This document shows positions 1-8,526 of a stretch of DNA of 24,654 nt, piece after piece. The notes beneath the pieces were generated by a model. It saw only the letters and a list, made by a program, of their open reading frames with translations. It ran no database searches and was not told the DNA's origin. The stretch is from NCBI GenBank assembly GCA_003427395.1, contig BFEA01000006.1:3438610-3463263 (forward strand), written 5' to 3'. Source of the DNA: Chara braunii (lineage: Eukaryota; Streptophyta; Charophyceae; Charales; Characeae). Position numbers and translations under genes: made by a program. How positions within the stretch are numbered: the first letter of the stretch is position 1; the number at the start of each line of letters is the position of its first letter.

Positions 1-1729
1 ANNNAAAAANAAAAAAAAAAAAAAAANNNNANNAACAGTAAAAAACGNTCATATGGNAAATACATTTGTGACTGGATTCATCCAAGGGTGAATCAGTTAT
101 TAAGTATTTTGACTTTTTTTAGATTTTATAAACAAAATCAAAGAAAATCAAATAAAATCAAAACCTCACGCAACCGAGATACAACGGATTACAAGAGGGA
201 GGGAAAACACATGTTTTGAGTACATCCGGAGCCAATATTGAGTCTGGATGCACTTGGAAATTGACCACTTCATTTTGTTTCAGTTTGGGGCAAGCTGTAG
301 GGCAATGAGACTAGGAAAATGACCACTACTGCAGTCCGAAGAAATAACGGACCGCATTGGGGTGCCAAGACCAAGGGAAAATAAGCCTTGGCACACTCAA
401 GACACTAGAAAGAAGTGTCTCATGCTCGGAGCAAGTTGAGATGGTAAATGGCAGTTGTGCGATGAGGATCTCGTGGCCGGGAATAATCAAGGCACTTGAG
501 AGACATGGAAAAAAGAGATTGGCACTTTCAGCAACTGAGGAGTCCCAAATAAAAAATGGGATGTCATCGGGAACGATGTCGGGGACTAAATGGGCCCAAA
601 TAAAAATAACTGAAATTTGGGACATGTGCCAGCGGAACTGCCGGAGGGACAAAAAAAAATGGAACAGTGTGGCATGAGTGATGGGGACTTGAGTATCCCA
701 AGAGAGTCTGCAGGCTCCGCATAGAGGATGAACACATGAAGCAAGCGGCACCGTCAAAATCAAGATCTTGACGATGGAAAATATTAGCAACCGCTAGTGT
801 AAGAATTGAGTGAGGCAAAGATAGAGGGAGTGAGGAACCAAAAAAAGAGAGGGAGTGGTGAAGGGAGGCCTGCCCTACGGTCCGAGATATCCCGGACTAG
901 AAAGACATGCAAAAATAGAGCACATAGGGCCTCTACGTAGAAAATAGGCTATCAAGAAAAAATTGTAGCAAGGGGGGTCAAAAATTGAGACTAACGGAGG
1001 TAAAATGGAGCCCCCATGAGTGTGGGGGCTTCATTATTGCAATTCGAGAAATAAGGGTCAGCTGCTAGGTCTAGATCTGTCTCTAGATCAAGATCCATGG
1101 CCTAGAAAGAGAGTCTACAGCTGCTTGGCACTTGTCAGAACAGAAATAAAAGAAAAGAAAAAAAAAAAGGGAGAAAAAGGAGGGAGAATGAGACAAAGAG
1201 GAAGAAAAGAGTGGGGGAGGATGTGCCAGTCAGTTGGGATTGGCACAATAGGGACTGACAGGTCCCTACTGTGACATCATCACTCCGGATTTCGTGGAAG
1301 GCAATCCGGCGTGAAGAGATCCCTTAGGGCATTATCTCAACAATATGTGAATTAAAAGGGCAAAACAAATGAGAGAAAAAACAAAAAGAAGTTGGCCAGT
1401 TTCTTTTTTCTAGAGCATGGATCTGAGATTCCGATCAATGGAGGAGGAGATATGGCCGTTATTTGTCGGACCAGCTCAAACGGCCAACTCCGAAATGAGT
1501 TGGCAGCCCAAAATGGAAAAAAACAAAAGAAGGAAAAAGATGAAGCAGTACAATTGGCCGAAAATGAAGGCCATACGCACAAAAAATTGAAAAAGTCTAA
1601 AGCAAGGACCACTTGGGGGTAGCACAGATTAACGCTGGCCTTGGATCTCGACCAGATCCAAGGCCGAGGGAAAGAAAAATGTCAGATCCAAGGCTGAAAA
1701 TGCACCGAGGCAAAGAAAAATTGCGATCT
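1..1729. other. Non-coding flank with Ns, purine-rich tracts and hairpins
   Basis: I see no credible gene here. The first 50 bases are A-rich with interspersed Ns, which suggests a contig edge. The rest is rich in A and G, and its short open frames show no domain. Perfect inverted repeats occur at 362-369/387-394 (GTGCCAAG/CTTGGCAC), at 1009-1016/1023-1030 (AGCCCCCA/TGGGGGCT) and at 1637-1665, which has its own entry. The 12-bp palindrome TCAAGATCTTGA lies near 763-774. This may be decayed transposon DNA, but no family is recognisable. Confidence 0.6.
1637..1665. repeat. 12-bp perfect inverted repeat with 5-nt loop
   Basis: GGCCTTGGATCT at 1637-1648 and its exact reverse complement at 1654-1665 flank the loop CGACC. 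A third partial copy of the arm (AGATCCAAGGCT) lies at about 1683-1694. The shared string CCGAGG followed by AAAGAAAAAT appears twice just downstream. The hairpin sits about 65 bp from the point where element A loses its reverse transcriptase, so it may mark a rearrangement junction. Confidence 0.8.
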
Positions 1730-2902
1730 CTTCCTCGCTCATGCGATAGATGCATCCTTTTCGCGGCATGGCACCGGCCTCAAGAATGATCTCGTGGGAG
1801 ATCGGCCGATCCAGCACCACACCGGTAGGAGACTCGAAGATATCGGTGAACTCGTCGACAGTCGCACCACTCGGGGGTCCGAAGACAAGTCCGTAGGTGA
1901 AGATTCGGTCGTCGCGGCCGCTCGTAGAAAACATAGGCCTATCTCGTCGGTCCGCTCGTAAGGGCAAGTGGCCCGAAAAGACTTAGCCGTTACAACTTGG
2001 CACCCGATCGAGGAGTGCGGAAGAGGAATGGTACACGGCACCTCGGCGCCGAAAGCGTCGCGAATGGTAAGTGTCCGCTGATGGAAGTTAACCGTGTGAT
2101 CTGCACTTGCAAGCCAAGGCATCCCCAAAATAATGTCGAAGTTCGTGTCTAAGATGTCAAATGTCACCGGTTCGCATGCATGAGGTGCGAAATAAACCGA
2201 CACAACTTCAATGTCGCGATCGAGAAGTTGTTGCGTCCGACCGTCCGCCAACTTGATCGCAGTCGAGTTTGGCTTCCTTCAAACTTGAGCGCCAAGGCCG
2301 ACCCTTTGGATAAAGGACTGGCTGATGAAATTGCGAGTCGCGCCGCTATCCAGCATAGCGCTGCAGGACGCTTGCCCAACTTGGATGCAGACATAAAGGA
2401 GCAGTGCGTTGTTATCATCGTACCGCTGCATGCGAAACTCGCGGGCCACCTTGGTAACATACGCAAGGATGTCCCCCACCGCAGCTTCGCCATCCGTCGG
2501 CGAAGATGGTGGTGCATAGAAGGCTAAGTATCTGTGGAGATGGACGCATAGTGCTGCACATTGCAGTCCCGACAAGCAGCCTGTGGAAGGGAGAGGAAGC
2601 CATGCAAAATCCTCGGACGTCAACGGGTCCAAGACCTCTATGTTGAACTCGTGCGTCGAATCCCTGGAAGAACCACTTGAAGACGATCCATTGTTGCTGT
2701 TGCGGGACGAAAAAGAAGCCGCACAAACATCTTGTCCTTGAGCTTGAGAACCCAGCGAAAGAACGAGCCGGGCAGCATAGTCCTCATAAGAATACAAGAG
2801 AGGACTGTCGACTTCCACATGTGCCTCGAAATGAAGAGGTCGCTCGCGAAGCAACCGATTCCGAAGGCGTCGAGAGTGCAGCCGCATCACTCTCGGCGGT
2901 GC
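1730..2902 (-). pseudogene. Element A protease and start of reverse transcriptase, broken
   Basis: This is the pol start of a Ty3/gypsy element. An aspartic protease half-site, DSGATRNF, lies near 2350-2327 (minus), and the second conserved strand, FDIILGMPWL, lies near 2140-2111, as expected for a retropepsin-like domain. The frame is interrupted by TGA at 2279-2281, where a CGA arginine codon is plausible. A one-base loss near 1862 shifts the frame just before the motif that opens gypsy RTs (DEFTDIFESPTGVV, then a GCIYRMSEEE-like segment near 1760-1735). The homology stops abruptly at about 1730, so no RT catalytic motif is present. One more frame change is needed near 2790-2860 to join the -1 frame entered after gag with the protease frame. 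Confidence 0.8.
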
Positions 2903-2912
2903 TCACTTTCCC
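2871..2912 (-). promoter_or_regulatory. Candidate -1 ribosomal frameshift site of element A
   Basis: The heptamer GGGAAAG (minus, 2912-2906) is in phase with the gag codons as G GGA AAG and is followed at once by the gag stop TGA (2905-2903). A slip by -1 at this site enters a frame that stays open for about 40 codons. A perfect 8-bp stem, CGAGAGTG/CACTCTCG (2895-2888 and 2878-2871), with a 9-nt loop starts 10 nt after the heptamer. This is the usual form of a slippery site, spacer and stimulatory stem. Function is inferred. Confidence 0.55.
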
Positions 2913-4460
2913 GAAGGGAATTTGCCTTTGACTGGCGTGGGGCACGTTGCAGTGTCGTGCACCGCGCTGTTGCACCACAAGCAGTATCGATAATTAGTAC
3001 GGATGCGGTACACGCCTTCTGAGATATCGTAATGTGTCCAAGGCTCTTGAGCCGCTGGTCCGGCCCCGGGGGCTAAATTGGTGTGTGTCTTCGGTTTGCC
3101 GCGTCCTCGCCCTCTGGCGGGGCGGCCACCATCCCAGGCGGCTGCCAATCTGTCTCCTTCCTCAGAAGAGGCAGCCTCGTTTGAAGGGTCGGTCGCTGTA
3201 GTTGCTGCGACCACGACCACTTTTGGTCGATGCTGTCCTCTGCCCTGGCCTGCAGCAGACGAATGGCCCAAATTCTTAGCTTTGATGTTCGTCACGATGA
3301 TCTGCGAGGCTTTATCAAAAACCTGCTCACTTGTGGTGAGCGTCTCCGCAACTTGCGTCCAGGCGTTCTGCAACGCCGAACATCTCCTCCTGGTGAAGAA
3401 GTGTTTGATGGCGACGAAGGTTGACGACAAGTTGGGCGTGGACGCCAAGCGTTGGTACTCGGTTATCCAGTCCCTGCTTGGCATGTCGTTCTGATAGACC
3501 GTTGAAGTTTCTCGGCTGCCTGAAACTCGGGAGGCTCTACTTGGAACCGCTTATGCCATGCTGCCTTGAGATCAGCCCAACTGATCTTTGTATGCAGCTC
3601 GAAGACTGCGACGTTGTGCGTGGACAACATGTTGTCCAGCCATGCCTGGCACGCGCCTCCCGAGCGGGAGTATAAGTATGCAAGTATGCATGCCGGTTCG
3701 GGTTGATGACGTGGTGAATGTCCAACTTCAGCTCGAACTGGCGCCACCATGGGATCGGGTCCGTCTTCGTTGCATCGCAGAAGATCAGGAGGCTGTCAAA
3801 CTTCGGGATGCTCTCGTGATTAGTCGAGGCCAGACTGGCTGCGGCGGCGCAAATTTGCTGGTCAATCCACTGATTTGTCGTTAGAGCGCCGTCCTTGAGA
3901 GTCTCGACGTCAATTTCCAAGACGTTGACGCGGTCCGTCAAGTTGGAGGGTCCGACAGGGGTGGCTGTTGCAAGCTGTTGTTCCAGCCGGCGTACCCGAT
4001 CAAGCAGTTCATCAATAATTCGAATCTGCTTCCGGAGCAGGGTGTCCACGCAGAGGATGTCCTCTTGTTGTGCTTCACAGGTGGCGACAAAGTCGCTCAC
4101 ATGTTTGATTGTGGTTGCAAGGCCACGCACAGCAGAGAGGGCACCCTCCTCTTCAGCAACCACTGCCCATTCGTCGGCGATCACCTCGATATCCCCCTCG
4201 CATTCGAGGAGTTTGTCTAGGCGTAGTCGACGACGTTCGTCTGCGGTCTTCCTTGCTGCCTCAGCGTCCGCCTGTCGTTGCTGTTCAGCGAGGCGACGCT
4301 GTTCCTCTGCTTCCTCATCTTCCTTCTTACGTGCGGATGTTGCCGCAGCTGCCTGTTGCTTGAATTCTGCTACCGTGTCCGGCATGCGGGCCTCATAGGC
4401 CTCGGTAGTCTCGCCTGGCTGCTGATCCATGCCGCTTGTCTTTGAGCGGGTGAGCACCAT
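2903..4460 (-). pseudogene. Element A gag polyprotein, frameshifted
   Basis: Gag forms the capsid and nucleocapsid of the retrotransposon particle. The first ATG, at 4460-4458, opens a protein with an Ala/Glu/Arg-rich coiled coil (roughly residues 35-90) and a second heptad-like stretch around residues 140-190. A capsid-like segment follows (near 3740-3500, with WLDNM and WADLKAAWHKRF), then an Arg/Gly-rich stretch and a CCHC zinc knuckle, CLWCNSAVHDTATC, near 2984-2943. Two lesions break the frame: a perfect 8-bp tandem duplication at 3674-3689, and a small indel near 3495. Gag ends with TGA 12 residues after the knuckle, at a slippery heptamer. Total coding length is about 515 residues, normal for a Ty3/gypsy gag. 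Confidence 0.8.
3674..3689 (-). repeat. 8-bp tandem duplication that breaks gag of element A
   Basis: AAGTATGC occurs twice without a gap (plus strand 3674-3681 and 3682-3689). Counting one copy only keeps the capsid frame open on both sides, so this duplication is the likely cause of the frameshift. Slippage during replication or repair would explain it. Confidence 0.8.
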
Positions 4461-5160
4461 GCACAGATAGAGACGACCAGAGGGGGCAACAACATAGGTG
4501 GGGAGGGGTGGGATATATCACCCAGATAAGGAGCCACTAATCAAAAAAGAAAAGTTAGAACTTTGCAAAAAATACGAGAAAAAGAAAAAAATACTCGTTT
4601 GCAAGTTCAGTAGGCCTCCCAATTCCCCTGAAGTGCAAAATTATCAATGAGAAAAAAATTTCGAACTTTCAGACCGCAAACGATTTTCTGATAAAAGAAT
4701 TCCGAAAATGGAGTACAAAAAAAAGTTCGGAATTACTCAGATGAGAGTACGCGCAGTTGGAGAATGTTCACTGCAAGAGGGATTACGGTACCGTTTTCGA
4801 AAAAAACGGATTTCGGAATAAAAATATTCAGGATTTCCAAATAACGGGAAATTGCAACAGGAAATCGAAATTTTTGAAAAAGAAGATATTTCGGATTTTC
4901 AACAACGAAATTTTGGATTTTCAGAAGAAAAGCGAAATCGGAGATTTCAGATGTTGCGCTATTGCGATTTTTTCACAACAGAAATAGCAAGAAAAACAAA
5001 ATCCAAGAAAAGGAAAAAAAATTCGATTTTTGGCAGTGAGGTCAAAATCGTGATTTTGGGGGCTAACTAGTGTGCTTTAATCAATCAATCAAAAGATTCA
5101 AAACTAATCAGCTACCTAGTCCCCCACATGTCAGATCAGGTTGTCCTGATTCACGTGCGG
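4461..5160 (-). other. Untranslated leader between primer site and gag of element A
   Basis: About 700 bp separate the primer binding site from the gag ATG. The stretch is AT-rich with many short variants of GAAATCGG, TTTTCAG and CGAAATTTTT, and has no convincing coding frame. A leader of this position and size commonly carries the packaging and dimerisation signals of LTR elements; none can be pinpointed here. Confidence 0.55.
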
Positions 5161-5173
5161 TGTTCCGATACCA
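5161..5173 (-). other. Primer binding site (PBS) of element A
   Basis: On the minus strand the sequence is TGGTATCGGAACA, two bases after the LTR end. TGG is the complement of the CCA end of tRNAs. TGGTATC is also the start of the well-known plant PBS for initiator methionine tRNA (TGGTATCAGAGC), although the following bases differ, so the primer tRNA is uncertain. Confidence 0.65.
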
Positions 5174-5175
5174 AC

Positions 5176-6498
5176 TGTTACATGCCCAGATGGGCGATGT
5201 ACATAATAACCGAGGATCCGCAATGTGATGAAAAGGACTGAATGGACAATGGAGTGCTAGTGAAATCTCAACACGCAGTGTACATCCTGATACATACAAC
5301 AATGGTGTTTTATAGCGCAGTGGAAGATTTAGATACAAGTCCTGGCCTGACCGGGACTGACCTCTTTCACGTAGTACAAGATAGCGAAGCAGAATGCTAG
5401 AATACTGATGACGAGCCCAATCAATGTCGCAATGCAGACTAAACATACATCACTGTCACCACAAGGTGTGAAGGGGCCTGGCGCTATACACAGGAAGAGG
5501 GCGCCATGTCCAGACATACACATACGAAGAGGGGGGGATCAAACGAAGAGGAGGGGGGAGATGGGAAAGTCGTCAACACCAAGTCTCGTTACAAGTCTCA
5601 AATAATCCCTTGTCAAAATGTCTGTCCAATGTCGAGTCTGGAGTCTGGACCCACATGTCACCAAGCTCTCTCTCTCTCTCACATAGTTTGCTAATGCAGT
5701 GAAGTCAGATAGCGAGAGGGTGAGAGGGAGATGGTGGACTGAGAAGAGGAAGAAGAAAAACTCTCTCTTTCTCATATGCCAGGTACTAACCTGTGAAGGT
5801 GGCGCTGTGCTGCAGGTACCTTGAAGACGAAGCTGGAGCGATGGCGCTGCAGGTAAGTCCCTCTGGCCTCCGCCCAATCTCTCTCTCTATGGTACCCAAT
5901 CTCTCTCTCTATGATACTACCCTCGCTATGGCACCCAGCGCTGAAGACTACTGATATCACTACAAAACACCCAGCGCAGAAGGCTACTGCTAGCGCTAAT
6001 ACTACTCTTGCAGCACTCCTCCAGAGTGCTGCTGTTGAATCCTGAAGACTACCTCCTGCCTCCTGAAGTGCACGTGAAGTGCCTGGGAAGTACGTATGAA
6101 CTACCTCGGCCTGCCTCTTGACTGCCTCCGACTGCCTGAAGTTGCAGGGTGGGGCAGTCCAGGAGGCTGCTCTTGCCAATGCCAAAATGAGCCAGGGTCT
6201 AGCGCTGCAGCTCCTGCTGAGGCTGTCATGGGAACAGGCCAAAAATAGCCTGTTCCTAAAACCTGGTTTGGTGCCTGGGTTTCAAGGCCGGTCGGTCTGA
6301 TGAAGGACCGAAAATGGCCCCTCGTTTCAGGCTAAAAAGGCTACTGCCATTTTTAGTCTGAAACGACAGAGGGTCTGTAGGCCCCTGTTTTTCAGGCTTT
6401 CGAGCTGAACAGACACGGGGCCTATAGGCCCTGGTTTTTAGGCTTTCAGCCTGAGGGACGCAGGGCCTAGAAAATGGCCCTCATGTCCAGGCGCAACA
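5176..6498 (-). repeat. Long terminal repeat (LTR) of element A
   Basis: The LTR is bounded on one side by the polypurine tract (6504-6516) and on the other by the PBS (5161-5173). On the minus strand it begins TGTTGCGCC and ends with TAACA, so it carries TG/CA ends within a 4-bp terminal inverted repeat, TGTT/AACA. Its length is 1323 bp. It contains two diverged copies of a block of about 45 bp near its start (about 6370-6412 and 6418-6456, both with a GGCTTT core), a CT microsatellite at 5665-5680 and a 22-bp tandem repeat at 5873-5916. GTAAGT at 5851-5856 resembles a splice donor, but on the strand opposite to the element. No second copy of this LTR is in the window, so its ends rest on neighbours and terminal bases. 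Confidence 0.7.
5873..5916. repeat. 22-bp tandem repeat, two copies
   Basis: CCCAATCTCTCTCTCTATGG and its near-identical next copy (GG to GA change) follow each other with a period of 22 bp. It lies inside the LTR of element A. Confidence 0.8.
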
Positions 6499-6503
6499 TG
6501 TAA

Positions 6504-6516
6504 CCCCCCCCTCTCC
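6504..6516 (-). other. Polypurine tract (PPT) of element A
   Basis: The minus-strand sequence GGAGAGGGGGGGG lies directly after the TGA that ends the chromodomain tail (6519-6517) and five bases before the LTR start. This is where the primer for plus-strand DNA synthesis is expected in an LTR retrotransposon. Confidence 0.75.
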
Positions 6517-6692
6517 TCATGAAGTCAAGCTGGGTCGAGGGCGAAGCTGACGATGTGAAGGTGGAACCTGGACGCGGGTGCGGCGTGGAGCCGAAGATAC
6601 CGGCTTGCCTTGCATGTTACGTTCGTAGCGTGCGAGAACATTCGGAGCTGTTGCTTGGAGTTCCGCACGGGTCAACCACCGGTCAGCTCTGT
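6517..6692 (-). pseudogene. Chromodomain tail of element A integrase
   Basis: The reading frame contains DRWLTRAELQATAPNVLARY, which resembles the last strand and helix of a chromodomain (a tryptophan strand, then LTRAEL, then a helix). A short basic tail follows and ends with TGA beside the polypurine tract. The N-terminal half of the chromodomain is missing from this strand and is found on the opposite strand just beyond (6697-6903). In chromoviruses the chromodomain guides integration to heterochromatin. Confidence 0.65.
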
Positions 6693-6696
6693 GGGT

Positions 6697-6903
6697 GCAT
6701 CCTGAAGGACCTTCCTTCATCATTCAGGTGCCCACCCACTTGCCCGTCTACCCGGTCTTTCATTGCTCCAAGTTGGCTCTTTACACGCCAGCAGACCATG
6801 ACGATTTTCCCAGGCGGCGATCGCAAGACCCACCCTCTATGGACGGTTTTCAAGAGGTCAGCGATATCGTCTCCCAGCGTCGTTACAGCAACAAGCCGAC
6901 AGC
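6697..6903 (+). pseudogene. Inverted internal block of element A: integrase C-terminus and chromodomain start
   Basis: On the plus strand this block encodes the end of a gypsy integrase (HPEGPSF, then VYPVFHCSKLALYTPADHDD) and the start of a chromodomain (GFQEVSDIVSQRRYSNKP). The sequences on both sides encode the flanking parts of the same domains on the minus strand: GPW-type integrase C-terminus above 6904 and chromodomain tail below 6692. The simplest reading is a local inversion of about 205 bp with loss of roughly 8-10 codons at one join. Short sequences near both ends (GTGGGTGCAT and CCGACAGCAGG) can be read in either frame, so the breakpoints are uncertain by a few bases. Confidence 0.7.
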
Positions 6904-8225
6904 AGGTGCCACGATCGGCCAGGGCCCCATCCATTTCGAGAAGAGCGTGCGAGAAATGTCTTGTTCAAGGCTGAATTCCGCGGCGGAAACCCAAACAAGG
7001 TCCCCGGCGCGGAATGGGCAGGAAGACGCTGGCGATTGGCCTGCTGGCTCATGCATTGTTGCGTCTTAGCAATCTGCTCGCGTGCCTTGACAAAAAGCTC
7101 ATGCATCCGACGCAAGAAAAGAAGATGGTCGTCGCTCTAGGCCGCTCGTGGAATGATGAAGTCCAACAAAAAAAGTGATCGGCGAGCCGTGCTCGAACTC
7201 GAAGGGCGACATCCCAATAGCCGCGTGGATGGACGAGTTGTAGGCCAACTCGACGTCCGGCAGCCGCTCAACCCAGAACCTGTGCGGTCTGGTGCGCCCT
7301 CTCCGTTTGGCCATCGGTCTGGGGGTGGCGAGCTGAACTGGGCTTGAGAGATGAGGCCTTGATGAGCGCCAACCAAAAATCGGACATGAACCGAGTGTCA
7401 CGGTCACAGACGATTTCCTTGAGGTAACCCTTGGTTCAAATCCAACCGGCATAGAGAACCTCGGCCAACTCCGGTGCCTTGGCATGATAGCGGCAAGGCA
7501 AAAACATGGCGAACATGGTGAGTCGGTAGACCACCGTGAGAATCCCATCCACTCCGATCTTGTGCTTGGGGAACGGGGCGGTAATGTCTATGGCAATTGC
7601 TTCTCTTCGTCGCAAGGGGACCGGTAACGGTCGCAACTCGCCGTACAGACGATGATTGCGGGATTTGCAACGTCGGCAAATCTCGCATGACTCACAGTAG
7701 CGTGTGACGTCGTCGAGAAGACCGGGCCACCAAAAGCGCTCGTGGAGTCGGCCAATCGTACGATTGACTCCAAAGTGTCCGGTGGCGGGAGCGCCGTGGA
7801 ACTCGCCAAGAAGCCGTGTGCGCAAGTGTAAATCTCGTGGCACACAAAGAAGATCCTTCCCTCGCGAGTGGACGAGCAAGTACCCCTCTTGGATCCAATA
7901 GTGCGATGGCGCCGGATTAGGAGAGGAGCAATTTGCGTACTTGTCGCAAAACTCGGGGTCGATTTGGTAGCCGCAGATGAAGCTGTCCCGAAAGTCGTCG
8001 TTAATCTCAAAAGTTCAGTAGACTTCGGTACAATGGTCCGGACGCCGTGAAAGAGCATCCGCAAAACGGTTTGACTTGCCCGGAATGTGGTTGGGGAAAA
8101 AGTCAAACTGGTCGATGAAGGCCATCCAACGGGCAATGGTGCCATTGACCGTGTCTTGACTCTTGTAGAAGACCGATGGATTGTTATCCGTTACCCATCG
8201 GAACTGTCGTCGACCGAGAAGAAGC
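6904..8225 (-). pseudogene. RNase H end and integrase of element A, broken
   Basis: Minus strand, from 8225 downwards. It opens with the end of RNase H (RRQFRWVTDNNP, then RFADALSRRPD). The integrase zinc-binding motif is HGAPATGH with CESCEIC near 7790-7680, and the core aspartates lie in AIDITAPF and VCDRDTRF and the glutamate in DGQTERAH, so the D, D, E triad is still visible. The C-terminal part follows (HELFVKAREQIAKTQQ, then FRAGDLVWVSAAEFSLEQD and a GPW motif). The frame is broken by TGA at 8015-8017 and TGA at 7436-7438, a deletion of about 12 codons near 7280, and shifts near 7140 and 7030. The start is truncated against element C. Confidence 0.8.
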
Positions 8226-8526
8226 CCATGAGTCTGAGTATGTGAACGACGATGAATCTATGAATGCCTTCAAAAAGACTGCCTTTAAAAGTAAGGGACC
8301 GAGGACCACAATGAAGAACAATACTAACACCATTCTTCTTCCCAAGGGAGCGAAAATTCCACCCAAACCGGAAGATCCTGCCACAAAACCATGGGTAGAT
8401 CTCCGGATCAGTAAAAGTGAGTGGAAACATAGGGTGAAGAAAGGGGTTTGGCTGCATTGCACTAAACCGGGACATTCAGTCCAACAATGTTTCAGATTGC
8501 AGCAGGGAAACCAGCAACGGGGGTAG
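8226..8526 (+). pseudogene. Element C gag C-terminus with damaged zinc knuckle
   Basis: Only about the last 100 residues of gag remain. A basic linker is followed by a nucleocapsid knuckle, WLHCTKPGHSVQQC, at 8449-8490. A CCHC knuckle needs Cys at the first position; here the codon is TGG (Trp) at 8449-8451, so zinc binding should be lost. The protein ends nine residues after the knuckle with TAG at 8524-8526. The -1 frame overlaps it by 40 bp (8487-8526) and carries the protease. The upstream part of gag is replaced by element A sequence. Confidence 0.8.

Larger units (their letters stand above)
1730..8225 (-). mobile_element. Element A: permuted, decayed Ty3/gypsy chromovirus
   Basis: Read on the minus strand, the parts come in this order: RNase H end, integrase, chromodomain tail, polypurine tract, one LTR, primer binding site, leader, gag, protease and the RT start. 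An intact element would begin with LTR-gag and end with chromodomain-LTR, so the order is permuted around a single LTR. About 800 bp of RT and early RNase H are absent. Two explanations fit: two head-to-tail copies that shared an LTR and were each truncated, or insertion of a one-LTR circle opened within RT. The same type of damage (in-frame TGA codons and small indels) in both halves fits one family of similar age. Confidence 0.75.

Noticed and set aside
326-818. Long minus-strand frame near the left end
   Set aside because: Hydrophobic, compositionally odd and without a domain or family pattern; overlapping frames on both strands are of similar length, as expected by chance.
3895-4398. Ser/Arg-rich plus-strand frame
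   Set aside because: It is the antisense shadow of the gag coiled coil; the low-complexity serine and arginine runs are its complement.
7588-8145. Minus-strand frame of 185 codons over the element A integrase
   Set aside because: It is a shadow frame. The real RNase H and integrase motifs lie in another frame of the same strand.
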